Source of the DNA: Bacillota bacterium
Lineage (GTDB): Bacteria; Bacillota; Clostridia; Lachnospirales; Lachnospiraceae
Direction: 5' to 3'
NCBI GenBank assembly: GCA_023408815.1
Contig: JAEYJO010000074.1
Location: 1 to 64,000, forward strand
Length of the DNA stretch: 64,000 nt
A model generated the notes under the pieces. That model was given only the letters and a program-made list of their open reading frames with translations, was not told the origin of the DNA and did not search any database. Made by a program: the position numbers and the translations under genes. This document shows, in pieces, positions 1 to 8,753 of the stretch. Every line of letters begins with the position of its first letter. The stretch's first letter is position 1.

Positions 1-120
1 CCATCCGGCTTCCTTCAGATTCGCAGTCACCCACGACACCCTTGCCATTGGCTATGTCCTTCCCACTACCGGGCGGACTCGGGACTTTCACCCGTTGAAA
101 CGTGCGCCCGCCGGGCGCAC
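1..120 (-). mobile_element. Group IIC intron, 5' end (runs off the window start)
   Basis: Read on the minus strand, the element begins at 120 with GTGCG, the conserved 5' end of group II introns. It continues with a GC-rich hairpin (102-120), a GGGTGAAAGTCCCGA segment (about 80-94) and GCGAATCTGAAGGAAGC near 10-26. These blocks match the start of domain I of group IIC introns such as the Oceanobacillus iheyensis intron, as I remember it. Only about 120 nt are present. The ribozyme 3' part and any maturase gene lie outside the window. It sits directly behind a terminator hairpin (126-173), the known target preference of the IIC class. Confidence 0.82.
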
Positions 121-173
121 CTCAAAAGAAACACTATCACTATCAGCTTCCGCATTTGGTGACAGTGTTTCTT
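121..173 (-). terminator. Terminator hairpin and intron insertion target
   Basis: On the minus strand a 15-bp stem (173-159 with 140-126, one mismatch) with an 18-nt loop is followed by TTTTGAG and then directly by the intron 5' end. It lies about 70 nt beyond the stop of the zinc-ribbon gene, so it probably ends that transcript. Its U-tract side is where the intron landed. Confidence 0.65.
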
Positions 174-245
174 CTGACCTTGAGGAGCAGCACGCAAGCA
201 GCAAAAGTACCAAGCCGACTACTATGCAATACCTTCTTCGTTTCA

Positions 246-1334
246 TTAGTTGTTCTCCATGAACTCAGAGTAGCTTCTAGTCTCTGCTTTTGAATCAGAA
301 AAACCGCAAAGTCTATAATAGCACTCTGTAACATATGCCTTTTGTAACCTATCTAAATCACTTGTGTAATCAGGAAATACCACCTTCATTTGAAGAAGAT
401 AATCATCTTCTATTTTATACAAATCATAAATAGCATAATTATGGGCTGAACTATCCCAACCAGTTACTATAACTTTTCCGTGATCACTTGTCGTTCCGTT
501 CACAATATCTTCCGCTTCGTATAATGCCATTGTTTCTACAGAATGTACATTTTCTGTCGCATCTTCTAATGACAATGAATCATTTCTCTGAATCAGCCTA
601 TATGTCAATGTTGAACCTTCACTTCCATAGAACGTTACTTCTTTCCGCAAATAGCCATATTCACAATCTATATTTTCCGCAGAAAAAACATCACAATACA
701 GATTGTTCGGATACCAAAACGAAAAGTCAGAAATACCAGAATTATAGTACTGGTAATATCCCGGGTCTAATGCATTTTCATAATCTTCCCTAATTCCACT
801 GTATATCTCAAAATCACGGTTCACTTTTTCTGTATATTTGTTTTCCTGATAATCATCTTCATAATCTAAGCCCGAATCAGCATATTTAAATGTATCATTA
901 TTCTCAATTAAATTTGAATCTGTTTTATTTGCAACAGGGTTATTATTTATTTCTCGTTCATTTATCTCTTTTTCTGCTGAATTATTCTGTTCGCCAGACT
1001 CGTTATTAGCACTCATTACACTATTGTCCGGTTCTTTGCGGCTTACCAAAGCAGCAATAACTATAATTAATACAACAATAACTACTCCCATTATGAGTAT
1101 AATTGGATTGATTTTGTTTGAATTCTTGCCTTTTGATAACTTTGTTTCTGCAGATGGTATTTCTACCTGCTGCACATTTTCTTGCTGATAATTTGTGCTT
1201 TGGTCGCTCACATATTCTTCTTGCCCAGTAGGAACTATTAGAGCATTCTCAACTGTTTTTGCTCCACACTTCGTACAAAAGTACACAAATTCATTCTCTA
1301 TATGTCCGCATATGGAACATTTCCTACTTGCCAT
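246..1334 (-). CDS. Zinc-ribbon single-pass membrane protein (paralogue A)
   Basis: A 362-residue protein of unknown function. A short zinc ribbon lies at the N-terminus, with CxxC pairs at Cys6/Cys9 and Cys20/Cys23. An acidic, Asn/Gln-rich linker follows, then one strong hydrophobic segment at about 76-98, then a low-complexity Glu/Asn stretch and a C-terminal region of about 190 residues that should face outside. The first ten residues are identical to those of the next gene upstream and the layout is the same, so the two are tandem duplicates with divergent outer domains. The ATG has a GGGAGG ribosome site. A cytosolic zinc ribbon joined to a membrane helix and an outer domain is common in Clostridia, but I do not recognise the outer domain. 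Confidence 0.75.
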   Translation of the reverse strand: MASRKCSICGHIENEFVYFCTKCGAKTVENALIVPTGQEEYVSDQSTNYQQENVQQVEIPSAETKLSKGKNSNKINPIILIMGVVIVVLIIVIAALVSRKEPDNSVMSANNESGEQNNSAEKEINEREINNNPVANKTDSNLIENNDTFKYADSGLDYEDDYQENKYTEKVNRDFEIYSGIREDYENALDPGYYQYYNSGISDFSFWYPNNLYCDVFSAENIDCEYGYLRKEVTFYGSEGSTLTYRLIQRNDSLSLEDATENVHSVETMALYEAEDIVNGTTSDHGKVIVTGWDSSAHNYAIYDLYKIEDDYLLQMKVVFPDYTSDLDRLQKAYVTECYYRLCGFSDSKAETRSYSEFMENN

Positions 1335-1367
1335 AATCTACTTTCCTCCCATCTTCTTATGTACACT

Positions 1368-2921
1368 TTAGTATTCATATGTCTTTTCTATCTTCGACGA
1401 TAACTCACCATCGTAATAATAGTATTCAATACTTTGAATCAGTCTCTGCCAGCTGTCATATGTGTACTTATATTCATATTGACCATAACTACCATCATCA
1501 TGATTCCATACAACATATGACGGTTTGTCTGATAACCCTTCATAATAATAAGTCATAGTCACAGTCCAGCCACCAGCATAATTCTCACGGTACACTTCCG
1601 AAGTCCTACCCTCACTGTCATAAGAACTTTCATCAAGCATATAGCAATTACCATTCTCATAAAAATAGCACTTTAGAGGTCTGCCTTCACCATCATTTTC
1701 GTATGTCCGAGTATATGCCCCGTATAAGGTTTTAACTACAGCACCGTTTTCCCAAACCTGATCCTGATAATCTAAATATAAACCTTCAATATTCATACCT
1801 AGTGTATATTGCCTTGTACAGTTCCCTTCTTCATCATATGACTGTTCAACAGTTCCTGTCAGATTTTGATTGGAATCAAAATTCCTAACCGTCTCTATTC
1901 TCCCTTTCTCGTCATGCGTAAAATACAATGTATAATCTAAAACATATGTCTGATCATAGTACATTTCTTCATAATAGTGCATTGTAATTGGTTCAGTATT
2001 ATTATTATCTTGCACCGCCTGTTCTTCGACAAACACACTATAAATATGGCCATGACCCACTAACATCGCATCACCAGGGTAGTTACTCGTTTCAATAGTC
2101 AGGTGATATGTTTCTCCTGGAATTACCGCAAATCCAATTCCTCCCTCAACATAATCACAGCGGCCATTATAAGCGCTGATTTTCTCCGTTTCGCCCGAAT
2201 TATACACTCGATATAAATTCACATAGAAGAACTGTAATTCATCTGTATAATCGTATGTACCATCGTTTAACTCTGAAACTGTCTCTACAAATATCGAAGT
2301 ATCTGTAGGCGAAAATATTGGAGTATTAATCATTGTGTTTGGCATTAATTCATACTCAAACGAAGCAACTTCGTTCGCAAGCGTCATATGATTACCTTTA
2401 CAATTAAACCCAACCTCATTATCAAACGCCAAAACATCATTTTGCATTCTGGATTTTTCATCTACATGACCAGCACTGTTAAAAGAATCTTCATTTTTGC
2501 CTCTTTTCCCACTATTTATATTTTTTGAATCTACATCTTCATCCGAATTCACCATCACCACTGTTTTATTTTCATCGGCAACATTAGCGTCTCTTATTTT
2601 TTTAGGCAAAGCTAAAAGCACAGCTATTGCCGAAAGTGCAATAGTAACAGCACTAAGTATATATAACCATTTCTTGTCAAAAACAATCGATGTCTTTTTC
2701 AAAGCAACGGCTTTACTATGCATATTTTCTGTAAAATTCGAATCACTTCTCTGGACATCTGATACTTTGTGAGATGGTTTCACATTGGCACTAATATTTG
2801 AGACATCCTGATTCGCTTCAATTTTTTCGGAAAATTCCTCTGTTCTCGCTCCGCATTCAGTACAGAAAAATGTATATTCGTTTTCAATATGCCCACATAT
2901 AGAACATTTTCTACTTGCCAT
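1368..2921 (-). CDS. Zinc-ribbon single-pass membrane protein (paralogue B)
   Basis: A 517-residue protein that opens with the same zinc ribbon as its neighbour (Cys6, Cys9, Cys20, Cys23), followed by a Ser/Asn-rich linker, one membrane helix at about 84-105 and a large outer region. Roughly residues 330-517 are Tyr/Asp/Gly-rich, with repeated YDSEGR/YDEEGN-like turns similar in style to YD/RHS or MORN-like repeats. That suggests a beta-rich repeat domain. Only 33 nt separate it from paralogue A, so they are probably co-transcribed. The function is unknown. A surface-sensing or envelope role is only an inference from the layout. Confidence 0.75.
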   Translation of the reverse strand: MASRKCSICGHIENEYTFFCTECGARTEEFSEKIEANQDVSNISANVKPSHKVSDVQRSDSNFTENMHSKAVALKKTSIVFDKKWLYILSAVTIALSAIAVLLALPKKIRDANVADENKTVVMVNSDEDVDSKNINSGKRGKNEDSFNSAGHVDEKSRMQNDVLAFDNEVGFNCKGNHMTLANEVASFEYELMPNTMINTPIFSPTDTSIFVETVSELNDGTYDYTDELQFFYVNLYRVYNSGETEKISAYNGRCDYVEGGIGFAVIPGETYHLTIETSNYPGDAMLVGHGHIYSVFVEEQAVQDNNNTEPITMHYYEEMYYDQTYVLDYTLYFTHDEKGRIETVRNFDSNQNLTGTVEQSYDEEGNCTRQYTLGMNIEGLYLDYQDQVWENGAVVKTLYGAYTRTYENDGEGRPLKCYFYENGNCYMLDESSYDSEGRTSEVYRENYAGGWTVTMTYYYEGLSDKPSYVVWNHDDGSYGQYEYKYTYDSWQRLIQSIEYYYYDGELSSKIEKTYEY

Positions 2922-3085
2922 TTTCCATTTTCCTCTCGTTCCTATATTTATTGCATTTTATCTTAACATACGTTTCTCAAGCTCAATTGGGGGGGGGCTC
3001 TAGATATAAAAGCAAAACCCACGCACATGATTTTCTTCATTATACCACAGCTGACCATTTTAAAAGACAATATTTTCCATAAAAC
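2922..3085. other. Intergenic stretch with a G9 tract
   Basis: Together with the lysS terminator and the sequence after it, this makes a 423-nt gap without a gene. Nine consecutive G residues occur at 2989-2997, upstream of the zinc-ribbon operon start. No convincing promoter or small ORF was seen. The remaining part (3131-3344) holds only short spurious ORFs. Confidence 0.5.
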
Positions 3086-3130
3086 GCAAAAAGCCGAGCA
3101 GAGATAATTCCACTATCCCTGCTCAGCTCA
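3086..3130 (-). terminator. Rho-independent terminator after lysS
   Basis: On the minus strand an AGCTGAGCAG arm pairs with CTGCTCGGCT (one mismatch) around a 20-nt loop, followed by TTTTTGCGTTTT. It lies about 215 nt beyond the lysS stop. Confidence 0.75.
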
Positions 3131-3344
3131 AATTACACTATTTGGTTTTATACGAATGGTAACTCAGCATCCATTACATCCGGAATATTTATGAAGCCAT
3201 CATCAGGACATTGCTGTGGTTGGTTACCAGCATTCTTGCTTTCCGCTAATATCCCTCATTATCACGTATGATACGTTGCAAATTTGTTGCAAAAATGTTG
3301 TAAAATACAATCAGAAAGTCTGCAAAGCATTGATTTCACTGATT

Positions 3345-4856
3345 TTATTTGTCCAATGTTTTCATCGTCGGGAACAACAAAACATCCCTAATCGCCGGTG
3401 AATCCGTAAGCAGCATAACCATGCGGTCAATGCCGAATCCGATTCCGCCTGTAGGAGGCATTCCGACTTCGAGGGCGTTCAGGAAGTCCTCGTCGATGCT
3501 GTTCGCTTCTTCATCTCCCTGAGCTATCAGCTCTTCCTGCGCGATAAAGCGTTCGCGCTGGTCGATGGGATCGTTCAGCTCAGAATATGCATTTGCCATC
3601 TCGCGGCAGGTAATGAACAGCTCAAAACGCTCCGTATATTCCGGCTTGTCCGGTTTTTTCTTGGTGAGCGGCGATATTTCTATCGGATGATCCATAACGA
3701 AGGTGGGCTGTACCAGATGCTCTTCTACGAAGTCCTCGAAGAACAAGCTTAAAATATCGCCCTTTTTATGTCTCTTCTCATAGTGAACGCCCTTTTCATC
3801 CGCTATCTTCCGGGCTTCCTCGGTAGTCTCTATCTGATCAAAGTCGATGCCCGTATATTTCTTCACGGCATCTACCATCGTAATTCTTTCAAACGGCTTG
3901 CCCAAATCGATTTCCACATCACCGTACTGAATCTTCGTCGTTCCAAGAACCTCTTTTGCCACATGGCGGTATAGATTCTCGCTCAGATCCATCATTCCGT
4001 TATAATCGGTGTATGCCTGATACAACTCCATCAATGTAAATTCGGGATTATGTCTCGTATCCAAGCCTTCGTTACGGAATACTCTTCCAATTTCATAAAC
4101 GCGTTCCATTCCGCCGACAATCAGCCTCTTTAAATAAAGCTCCAGAGAGATTCTAAGCTTTACCTCTTCGTCCAACGCGTTGTAATGGGTTTCAAAAGGT
4201 CTGGCAGCCGCGCCGCCCGCATTGGATACGAGCATCGGTGTCTCCACCTCAAGAAAGCCCTGACTGTCCAAATAGCGGCGAATGGAGCTGATAATCTGAG
4301 ACCTCTTTACGAAGGTATTTTTTACATCCTCGTTCATGATGAGGTCAGTATATCTTTGACGGTAACGGATATCCGTATTTACAAGTCCGTGATATTTTTC
4401 CGGGAGTATCTGAAGGCTCTTGGAAAGTAACGTGATTTTGGCCGCATGTATGGAGATTTCTCCTGTTTTGGTTTTGAACACTTCACCCTCTATACCGACA
4501 ATATCGCCCACATCATATTTCTTGAAATCCGCATAAGGTTCTTCCCCGATGCTGTCTCTGGCTACATATGACTGGATATTGCCTTGTAAATCCTGCACAT
4601 TGCAAAACGAAGCTTTTCCCATAACCCGTTTGGACATAACGCGTCCTGCTATGAATACTATCTTGCCTTCCAATGCATCGAAATTATTTTTCACCTCAAG
4701 GCTATGATGGGTCACATCATATTTCATGATCTGGAAAGGATCCTTTCCGCTTTCCTGCAACGCCGCAAGCTTCTCTCTTCTTACCTTCAATAGCTGGTTA
4801 ATATCCTGTTCCTGCTGCTGTCCTTGTACGTTCTGTGTTTCTTCCACTACCGACAC
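3345..4856 (-). CDS. lysS: Lysyl-tRNA synthetase, class II
   Basis: Charges tRNA-Lys with lysine in the cytosol using ATP. The 503-residue length is usual for bacterial LysS. An N-terminal OB-fold anticodon-binding domain (about 60-150) precedes the class II catalytic core. Visible motifs are motif 1 ending in FLEVETPML, motif 2 with FRNEGLDTRHNPEFT, and motif 3 with GIGFGIDRMVMLL near the C-terminus. The first 30 residues are a Gln-rich extension before KVRREKL, so a slightly later start cannot be excluded. It follows greA by 39 nt on the same strand, the common greA-lysS pairing in Firmicutes, and ends before a clear terminator. Confidence 0.97.
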   Translation of the reverse strand: MSVVEETQNVQGQQQEQDINQLLKVRREKLAALQESGKDPFQIMKYDVTHHSLEVKNNFDALEGKIVFIAGRVMSKRVMGKASFCNVQDLQGNIQSYVARDSIGEEPYADFKKYDVGDIVGIEGEVFKTKTGEISIHAAKITLLSKSLQILPEKYHGLVNTDIRYRQRYTDLIMNEDVKNTFVKRSQIISSIRRYLDSQGFLEVETPMLVSNAGGAAARPFETHYNALDEEVKLRISLELYLKRLIVGGMERVYEIGRVFRNEGLDTRHNPEFTLMELYQAYTDYNGMMDLSENLYRHVAKEVLGTTKIQYGDVEIDLGKPFERITMVDAVKKYTGIDFDQIETTEEARKIADEKGVHYEKRHKKGDILSLFFEDFVEEHLVQPTFVMDHPIEISPLTKKKPDKPEYTERFELFITCREMANAYSELNDPIDQRERFIAQEELIAQGDEEANSIDEDFLNALEVGMPPTGGIGFGIDRMVMLLTDSPAIRDVLLFPTMKTLDK

Positions 4857-4895
4857 TCCTTTTCTCCCGACTTTCTCTGTCAGCCCCTACATTTT

Positions 4896-5381
4896 TTAAT
4901 TGCTGGAGCGCTGAATCTCGAGCACTTTATATTTCAATACGCCGACCTGCGTTTCAACGCTGACTAATGCTCCTACCTTTGCACCGATCAATGCCTTCCC
5001 TACCGGCGATTCGTTAGATATTTTCCCCTTAAGGCTGTTCGCCTCGGTGGAACCTACGATTTTATATTCCAATTCTTCTTTATATTCCATATCCATAATC
5101 CTTACTTTACAGCCGATGTTAATCTTATCCAGATCCACTTCGTCTTCTACCACAACCTCGGCATTTTTCAAGATTTTTTCCAATTCTTCGATTCTGGCTT
5201 CGATATCGCGCTGCTCGTCTTTCGCCGCATCGTATTCCGCATTTTCCGATAAATCGCCCTGTTCTCTGGCTTCCTTAATTTTCTGTGCTACTTCTTGTCT
5301 TTTAACTACTTTTAAATCATGAAGCTCATCTTCATATTTTTTGAGACCTTCATAAGTCAAAATATTCTTCTTCTCTTCCAT
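4896..5381 (-). CDS. greA: Transcription elongation factor GreA
   Basis: Rescues backtracked RNA polymerase by stimulating cleavage of the 3' end of the transcript. The protein has 161 residues. An N-terminal antiparallel coiled coil (about 10-75) carries the acidic tip in GDLSENAEYDAAKDEQ, and the FKBP-like C-terminal domain has the motif ISNESPVGKALIGAKVG. The ATG has a GGAAGGG site 7 nt upstream. Its leader contains four tandem 20-bp repeats (5401-5480). It is the first gene of a likely greA-lysS operon. Confidence 0.97.
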   Translation of the reverse strand: MEEKKNILTYEGLKKYEDELHDLKVVKRQEVAQKIKEAREQGDLSENAEYDAAKDEQRDIEARIEELEKILKNAEVVVEDEVDLDKINIGCKVRIMDMEYKEELEYKIVGSTEANSLKGKISNESPVGKALIGAKVGALVSVETQVGVLKYKVLEIQRSSN

Positions 5382-5400
5382 TTTGGGTCACCCTTCCTAC

Positions 5401-5480
5401 GAGTGTTCTTTACTCGTTACGAGCTTTCTTTACTCGTTATGAATGTTTTTTACTCGTTACGAATGTTCTTTACTCGTCTT
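5401..5480. repeat. Four tandem 20-bp repeats in the greA leader
   Basis: Units start at 5401, 5421, 5441 and 5461, each close to GAATGTTCTTTACTCGTTAC, with one to four differences between units. They lie between the ribosome site of greA and the stop of the upstream gene, so they would be in the greA 5' untranslated region or promoter. There are no spacers, so this is not a CRISPR array. Confidence 0.9.
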
Positions 5481-5490
5481 CCACCAATTT

Positions 5491-6375
5491 TTACTTATTC
5501 TCTGCCTGAATATGGGTCTGATTAACTCTAGTATTGTACCCATTTTTTGCGAGAGTGTCAAGGAATTTCACTGTTGACAGATACCTTACATCCTTTCGCT
5601 TCGTCTCCAGCACTCTCCTCTTTTCGTTCTCCGACCAAAAGTCAATGTATGATGCTTCTTCAGGAATAGCGGCATAGGGAGGAACGTAGCGCCGCCTTCC
5701 ATCCAAGATCACCGTCTTTTTGTTCTTGCCGAGGCGTTTTTCCATCTTGTTTACGTAAGCTGCAGGAATTCCGTATTCCTCATATACATAATCCGTAAAA
5801 TCCATGTACATCTCCGGTCGGTCGGTGACTACTGTAAAATGATTGATACGGGGCAGATATTTTTGCAGCAATACAGCGAAGATATTTTTCTGCTCCTCCA
5901 TCGCATCGATTCTCTGAAAGGAGCCCTCCTCGCCAAACTCGTCGTCCGCCGCATTCCATCCGATCAGGAACAGATACTCCCAGCACAGATTTTGCTTCAC
6001 AACCTTATGGAGCAAAATTTCCGGCGGAAGCTTTTCTTTTATTTCCAACAAGCTGCTTAAATCCGGCTGCAAATAATAATCCCAAGCCTCCGTTTGCTCC
6101 AGCTGCGCACTCAATACTTCGAGGAGCCTTTGCTTATCCCAAGGCTGTCCGCCTCCGTAGAATTCCGGCACCTTGTAAAACAAAAGTTCGTACTCCTCTC
6201 CCATATCTATATTTACACAAGACATCCGGAAGGTGTTCCAGAAATGCTTCTTCGCATTCTGTCCTCTTTCCAGATGGAAATACACGATTGTCTTCCTATC
6301 TGATTCCATATCTGTCCCAGTCAAACACCGCTTATTAAAATTCTCATCGCGGCGTTTCATGCTTTTAAACAGCAT
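5491..6375 (-). CDS. Conserved-type protein of unknown function
   Basis: A 294-residue soluble protein with no signal peptide or membrane helix and no motif I can name. It is rich in aromatic residues. Notable pieces are TIVYFHLERG near residue 30, FTVVTDRPEMYMDFTDYVYEEYG in the middle and TVILDGRRRYVPPYAAIPEE further on, which suggests an alpha/beta fold. The ATG at 6375 has only a distant AAGGG. An internal ATG at 6309, before ESDRKTIVYF, is a reasonable alternative start. It lies upstream of greA, separated by the repeat block, and downstream of dusB. No function is proposed. Confidence 0.7.
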   Translation of the reverse strand: MLFKSMKRRDENFNKRCLTGTDMESDRKTIVYFHLERGQNAKKHFWNTFRMSCVNIDMGEEYELLFYKVPEFYGGGQPWDKQRLLEVLSAQLEQTEAWDYYLQPDLSSLLEIKEKLPPEILLHKVVKQNLCWEYLFLIGWNAADDEFGEEGSFQRIDAMEEQKNIFAVLLQKYLPRINHFTVVTDRPEMYMDFTDYVYEEYGIPAAYVNKMEKRLGKNKKTVILDGRRRYVPPYAAIPEEASYIDFWSENEKRRVLETKRKDVRYLSTVKFLDTLAKNGYNTRVNQTHIQAENK

Positions 6376-6567
6376 ATGAAAGCCAACTTACCCTTATTAC
6401 ATTTGTCGGCGAATTGTTACTGTTCACAGCTTTACTGTTCATAGCAACAATATACACGCTGACCACCCTCGGGATTTTGTGCAAAAACAGCACGAAACGC
6501 CTCGCAAAATAGTGACTGTGAATAATAACGATGAATTTCTCATCATAACAAACGCGTACTTTCCTAA

Positions 6568-7545
6568 TTACATAAAAATCGCCTCTACTCCTTTTATCAG
6601 ATCATCGAAAGTTTCCATCTCATTCACCTTTTGTCTGAATCTCGCCGCATAGGGAAAACCGGTGACATACCAGGAAACATGCTTACGCATCTCCCGGATG
6701 CCTATATATTCCCCCTTGTATTTAAGCTGAAGCATTGCATGGCGCAAGATCATTTCTTTTACCTGAGCAGCCTCAGGAGAAGCAGGCTTCTCTCCTGTTT
6801 GCAAATACGCCTTGATTTCCCTGAATATCCAAGGATTTCCTCTGACCGCACGACCTATCATCACACCATCGCAGCCGGTTTGCTCCATCAGTCTCGCCGC
6901 CGATTCTCCGTCAGTCACATCTCCGTTTCCGATGACCGGAATGTGAACGGCTTCCTTTACCTTAGCGATAATATCCCAATCCGCTTCTCCTGCATAATAT
7001 TGCTCTCTCGTCCGTCCGTGCACCGTTACCGCCGCAGCTCCTGCTGCCTCTGCCGCCTTTGCAATTTCCACAGCATTCACATGCGCATCGTCAAAGCCCT
7101 TTCTGATTTTTACGGTGACTGGCTTTTTGATTGCTTTTACCGTCTCCGCTACGATTTTCTCCACCAATACCGGATTTTTCATAAGAGCCGAACCCTCACC
7201 GTTGCCTACGATCTTAGGCATCGGACATCCCATGTTGATATCCAGCACGGCAAATGGCCGCTCCTCGATCCTTTTCGCCATTTCGCTTATAATATGCGGA
7301 TCCGAACCGAAAAGCTGTAAGGAAACGGGAAGCTCCTCCGGGTGTATCTCAAGGAGCTCTTCCGTGTTCTTGTTATTATACATAATCGCTTTGGCACTGA
7401 CCATTTCCATACATATGAGCCCGGCACCCTGCTCCTTGCATAGCAAGCGAAACGGCAGGTCGGTAACACCTGCCATGGGGGCTAATATGATATTATTTTC
7501 CAGTATGGCATCTCCTATCCGCAGAGGCCTTAATTTACTTTCCAT
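6568..7545 (-). CDS. dusB: tRNA-dihydrouridine synthase (DusB type)
   Basis: Reduces specific uridines of tRNA to dihydrouridine using FMN and NAD(P)H. The TIM-barrel N-terminal domain shows LAPMAGVTDLPFR (FMN contact), INMGCPMPKI with the catalytic Cys, VTVKIRKGF, VHGRTREQYYAG and IPVIGNGDV. GVMIGRAVRGNPWIF follows, then a helical tRNA-binding C-terminus. At 325 residues it has the family length. It begins 3 nt after the coaX stop on the same strand, and the coaX-dusB order is common in Firmicutes. Confidence 0.95.
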   Translation of the reverse strand: MESKLRPLRIGDAILENNIILAPMAGVTDLPFRLLCKEQGAGLICMEMVSAKAIMYNNKNTEELLEIHPEELPVSLQLFGSDPHIISEMAKRIEERPFAVLDINMGCPMPKIVGNGEGSALMKNPVLVEKIVAETVKAIKKPVTVKIRKGFDDAHVNAVEIAKAAEAAGAAAVTVHGRTREQYYAGEADWDIIAKVKEAVHIPVIGNGDVTDGESAARLMEQTGCDGVMIGRAVRGNPWIFREIKAYLQTGEKPASPEAAQVKEMILRHAMLQLKYKGEYIGIREMRKHVSWYVTGFPYAARFRQKVNEMETFDDLIKGVEAIFM

Positions 7546-7548
7546 TTT

Positions 7549-8319
7549 TTATTTCCTGTTCTTATCATAGATTATCCTCAGTCCGTCCAAAGTAAGCGTA
7601 CTGCAATAAATATCGATGCTCTCCGCTTCCTCCGAAATCAACCGGCCAAGTCCTCCCGTCGCCACCGTTTTCAGATTGTCAAAGCCGCTTTCTTTCTTGA
7701 CCTGCCCCACGATATATTCCGTCTGTCCGATTTGTCCGTATACAAGTCCTGCCTGCATGCTGGATATGGTTTCCTGCGCCAGAATGGACTTAGGCTTCTT
7801 GATTTCTACCTCAGGCAGCTTCGCCGTATGCTCCCACAAAGCCTTCGCGCTGATACGGACGCCCGGCGCTGTGATACCGGCCGCAAAACAGCCGTCCTCC
7901 GTTACGAGGTCATAGGTGGTCGCCGTACCGAAATCCACTACCAGAACCGGTCCCCCGTAAATCTCATATGCAGCTACCGCATCAACAATCCGGTCCGGTC
8001 CGATTTCCCGCGGATTTTCGGTTATAATTTTGATTCCGGTCTTCACTCCCGGGCCTACAATAACCGGCACAGTTCCCAGATATCTGGATACTCCGCCTAT
8101 CAGTGCGTGCATGATATTAGGAACGACGCTGGCGATAATCGTTCCCTCCAAATCCGTTTTGCTTATATTATTGATTCTAAGAAGTTCCGTAATGCTCATG
8201 CCATACTCATCTGAAGTGCGCTCCATCCTCGTGGTCATGCGAAAAGTAGTCACAAGCTCCTTATCATTATATACACCAAAGGTTATATTCGTGTTTCCTG
8301 CATCTATTACAAGTATCAT
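7549..8319 (-). CDS. coaX: Type III pantothenate kinase
   Basis: Phosphorylates pantothenate, the first step of coenzyme A synthesis. The ASKHA-fold protein of 256 residues starts with the phosphate-binding DAGNTNITFGVY. GPDRIVDAVAAYE and VVDFGTATTYDLV carry the catalytic and substrate Asp residues, and a Gly-rich VATGGLG lies near the end. The ATG lies 13 nt after an AAAGGAG site, an unusually long spacer. The same leader block (TGAAAGGAGCA, then GGGTATAAAT, then ATGATA) stands in front of the RNA methyltransferase at 15461. It is likely in an operon with the upstream small gene, birA and argF. Confidence 0.95.
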   Translation of the reverse strand: MILVIDAGNTNITFGVYNDKELVTTFRMTTRMERTSDEYGMSITELLRINNISKTDLEGTIIASVVPNIMHALIGGVSRYLGTVPVIVGPGVKTGIKIITENPREIGPDRIVDAVAAYEIYGGPVLVVDFGTATTYDLVTEDGCFAAGITAPGVRISAKALWEHTAKLPEVEIKKPKSILAQETISSMQAGLVYGQIGQTEYIVGQVKKESGFDNLKTVATGGLGRLISEEAESIDIYCSTLTLDGLRIIYDKNRK

Positions 8320-8358
8320 ATTTATACCCGTGCTCCTTTCAAGGTCCTGCTCATTCTC

Positions 8359-8703
8359 TTATGCTTCTTCCAAATCAAGCTTCTCCTGCAGGACAAAAAT
8401 ACGGTAGTAAAGGCTTAACGATTCGAATAGCTCCTGCCTGCTGCCTCTTATTTTACTCACCATCAGTCCGCTGCTTATCTCATCATACAGAAAATCGTCC
8501 TCTGCAAAATTCGTTTCAAGGGAAACAGTACCGTCCTCTTCGAATACCACCGTGAAAATCCCTCCTACCTCTTCGGTAAAGAGCACACATATGATGTGCA
8601 GCTCGTCCTTAATGGAACTGGGAATCCCATCGAACTTATCGTTAAAATAATATTTCTGCTCATAAGAATTTGCACCGCATAAAACAATTCTATTTTCTTC
8701 CAT
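8359..8703 (-). CDS. Small conserved protein next to coaX (DUF6145-like)
   Basis: A soluble protein of 114 residues with a beta-rich first part (IVLCGANSYEQKYYFN, then IFTVVFEEDGTVSLE) and an alpha-helical end. I associate this gene, placed between birA and coaX in Lachnospiraceae, with the family called DUF6145, but that is from memory. The ATG at 8703 sits 14 nt after GAAAGGAG, resembling the coaX leader. An in-frame GTG at 8727 would add eight residues but would place the ribosome site inside the gene. The function is unknown. Confidence 0.7.
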   Translation of the reverse strand: MEENRIVLCGANSYEQKYYFNDKFDGIPSSIKDELHIICVLFTEEVGGIFTVVFEEDGTVSLETNFAEDDFLYDEISSGLMVSKIRGSRQELFESLSLYYRIFVLQEKLDLEEA

Positions 8704-8753
8704 TTCTATAAAACGTGCTCCTTTCACAGATTTCTTCCGGACGCTTTTCGGTA

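Noticed and set aside
5401..5480. Tandem repeats as a possible CRISPR array
   Set aside because: The units are contiguous with no unique spacers and no cas genes are nearby.
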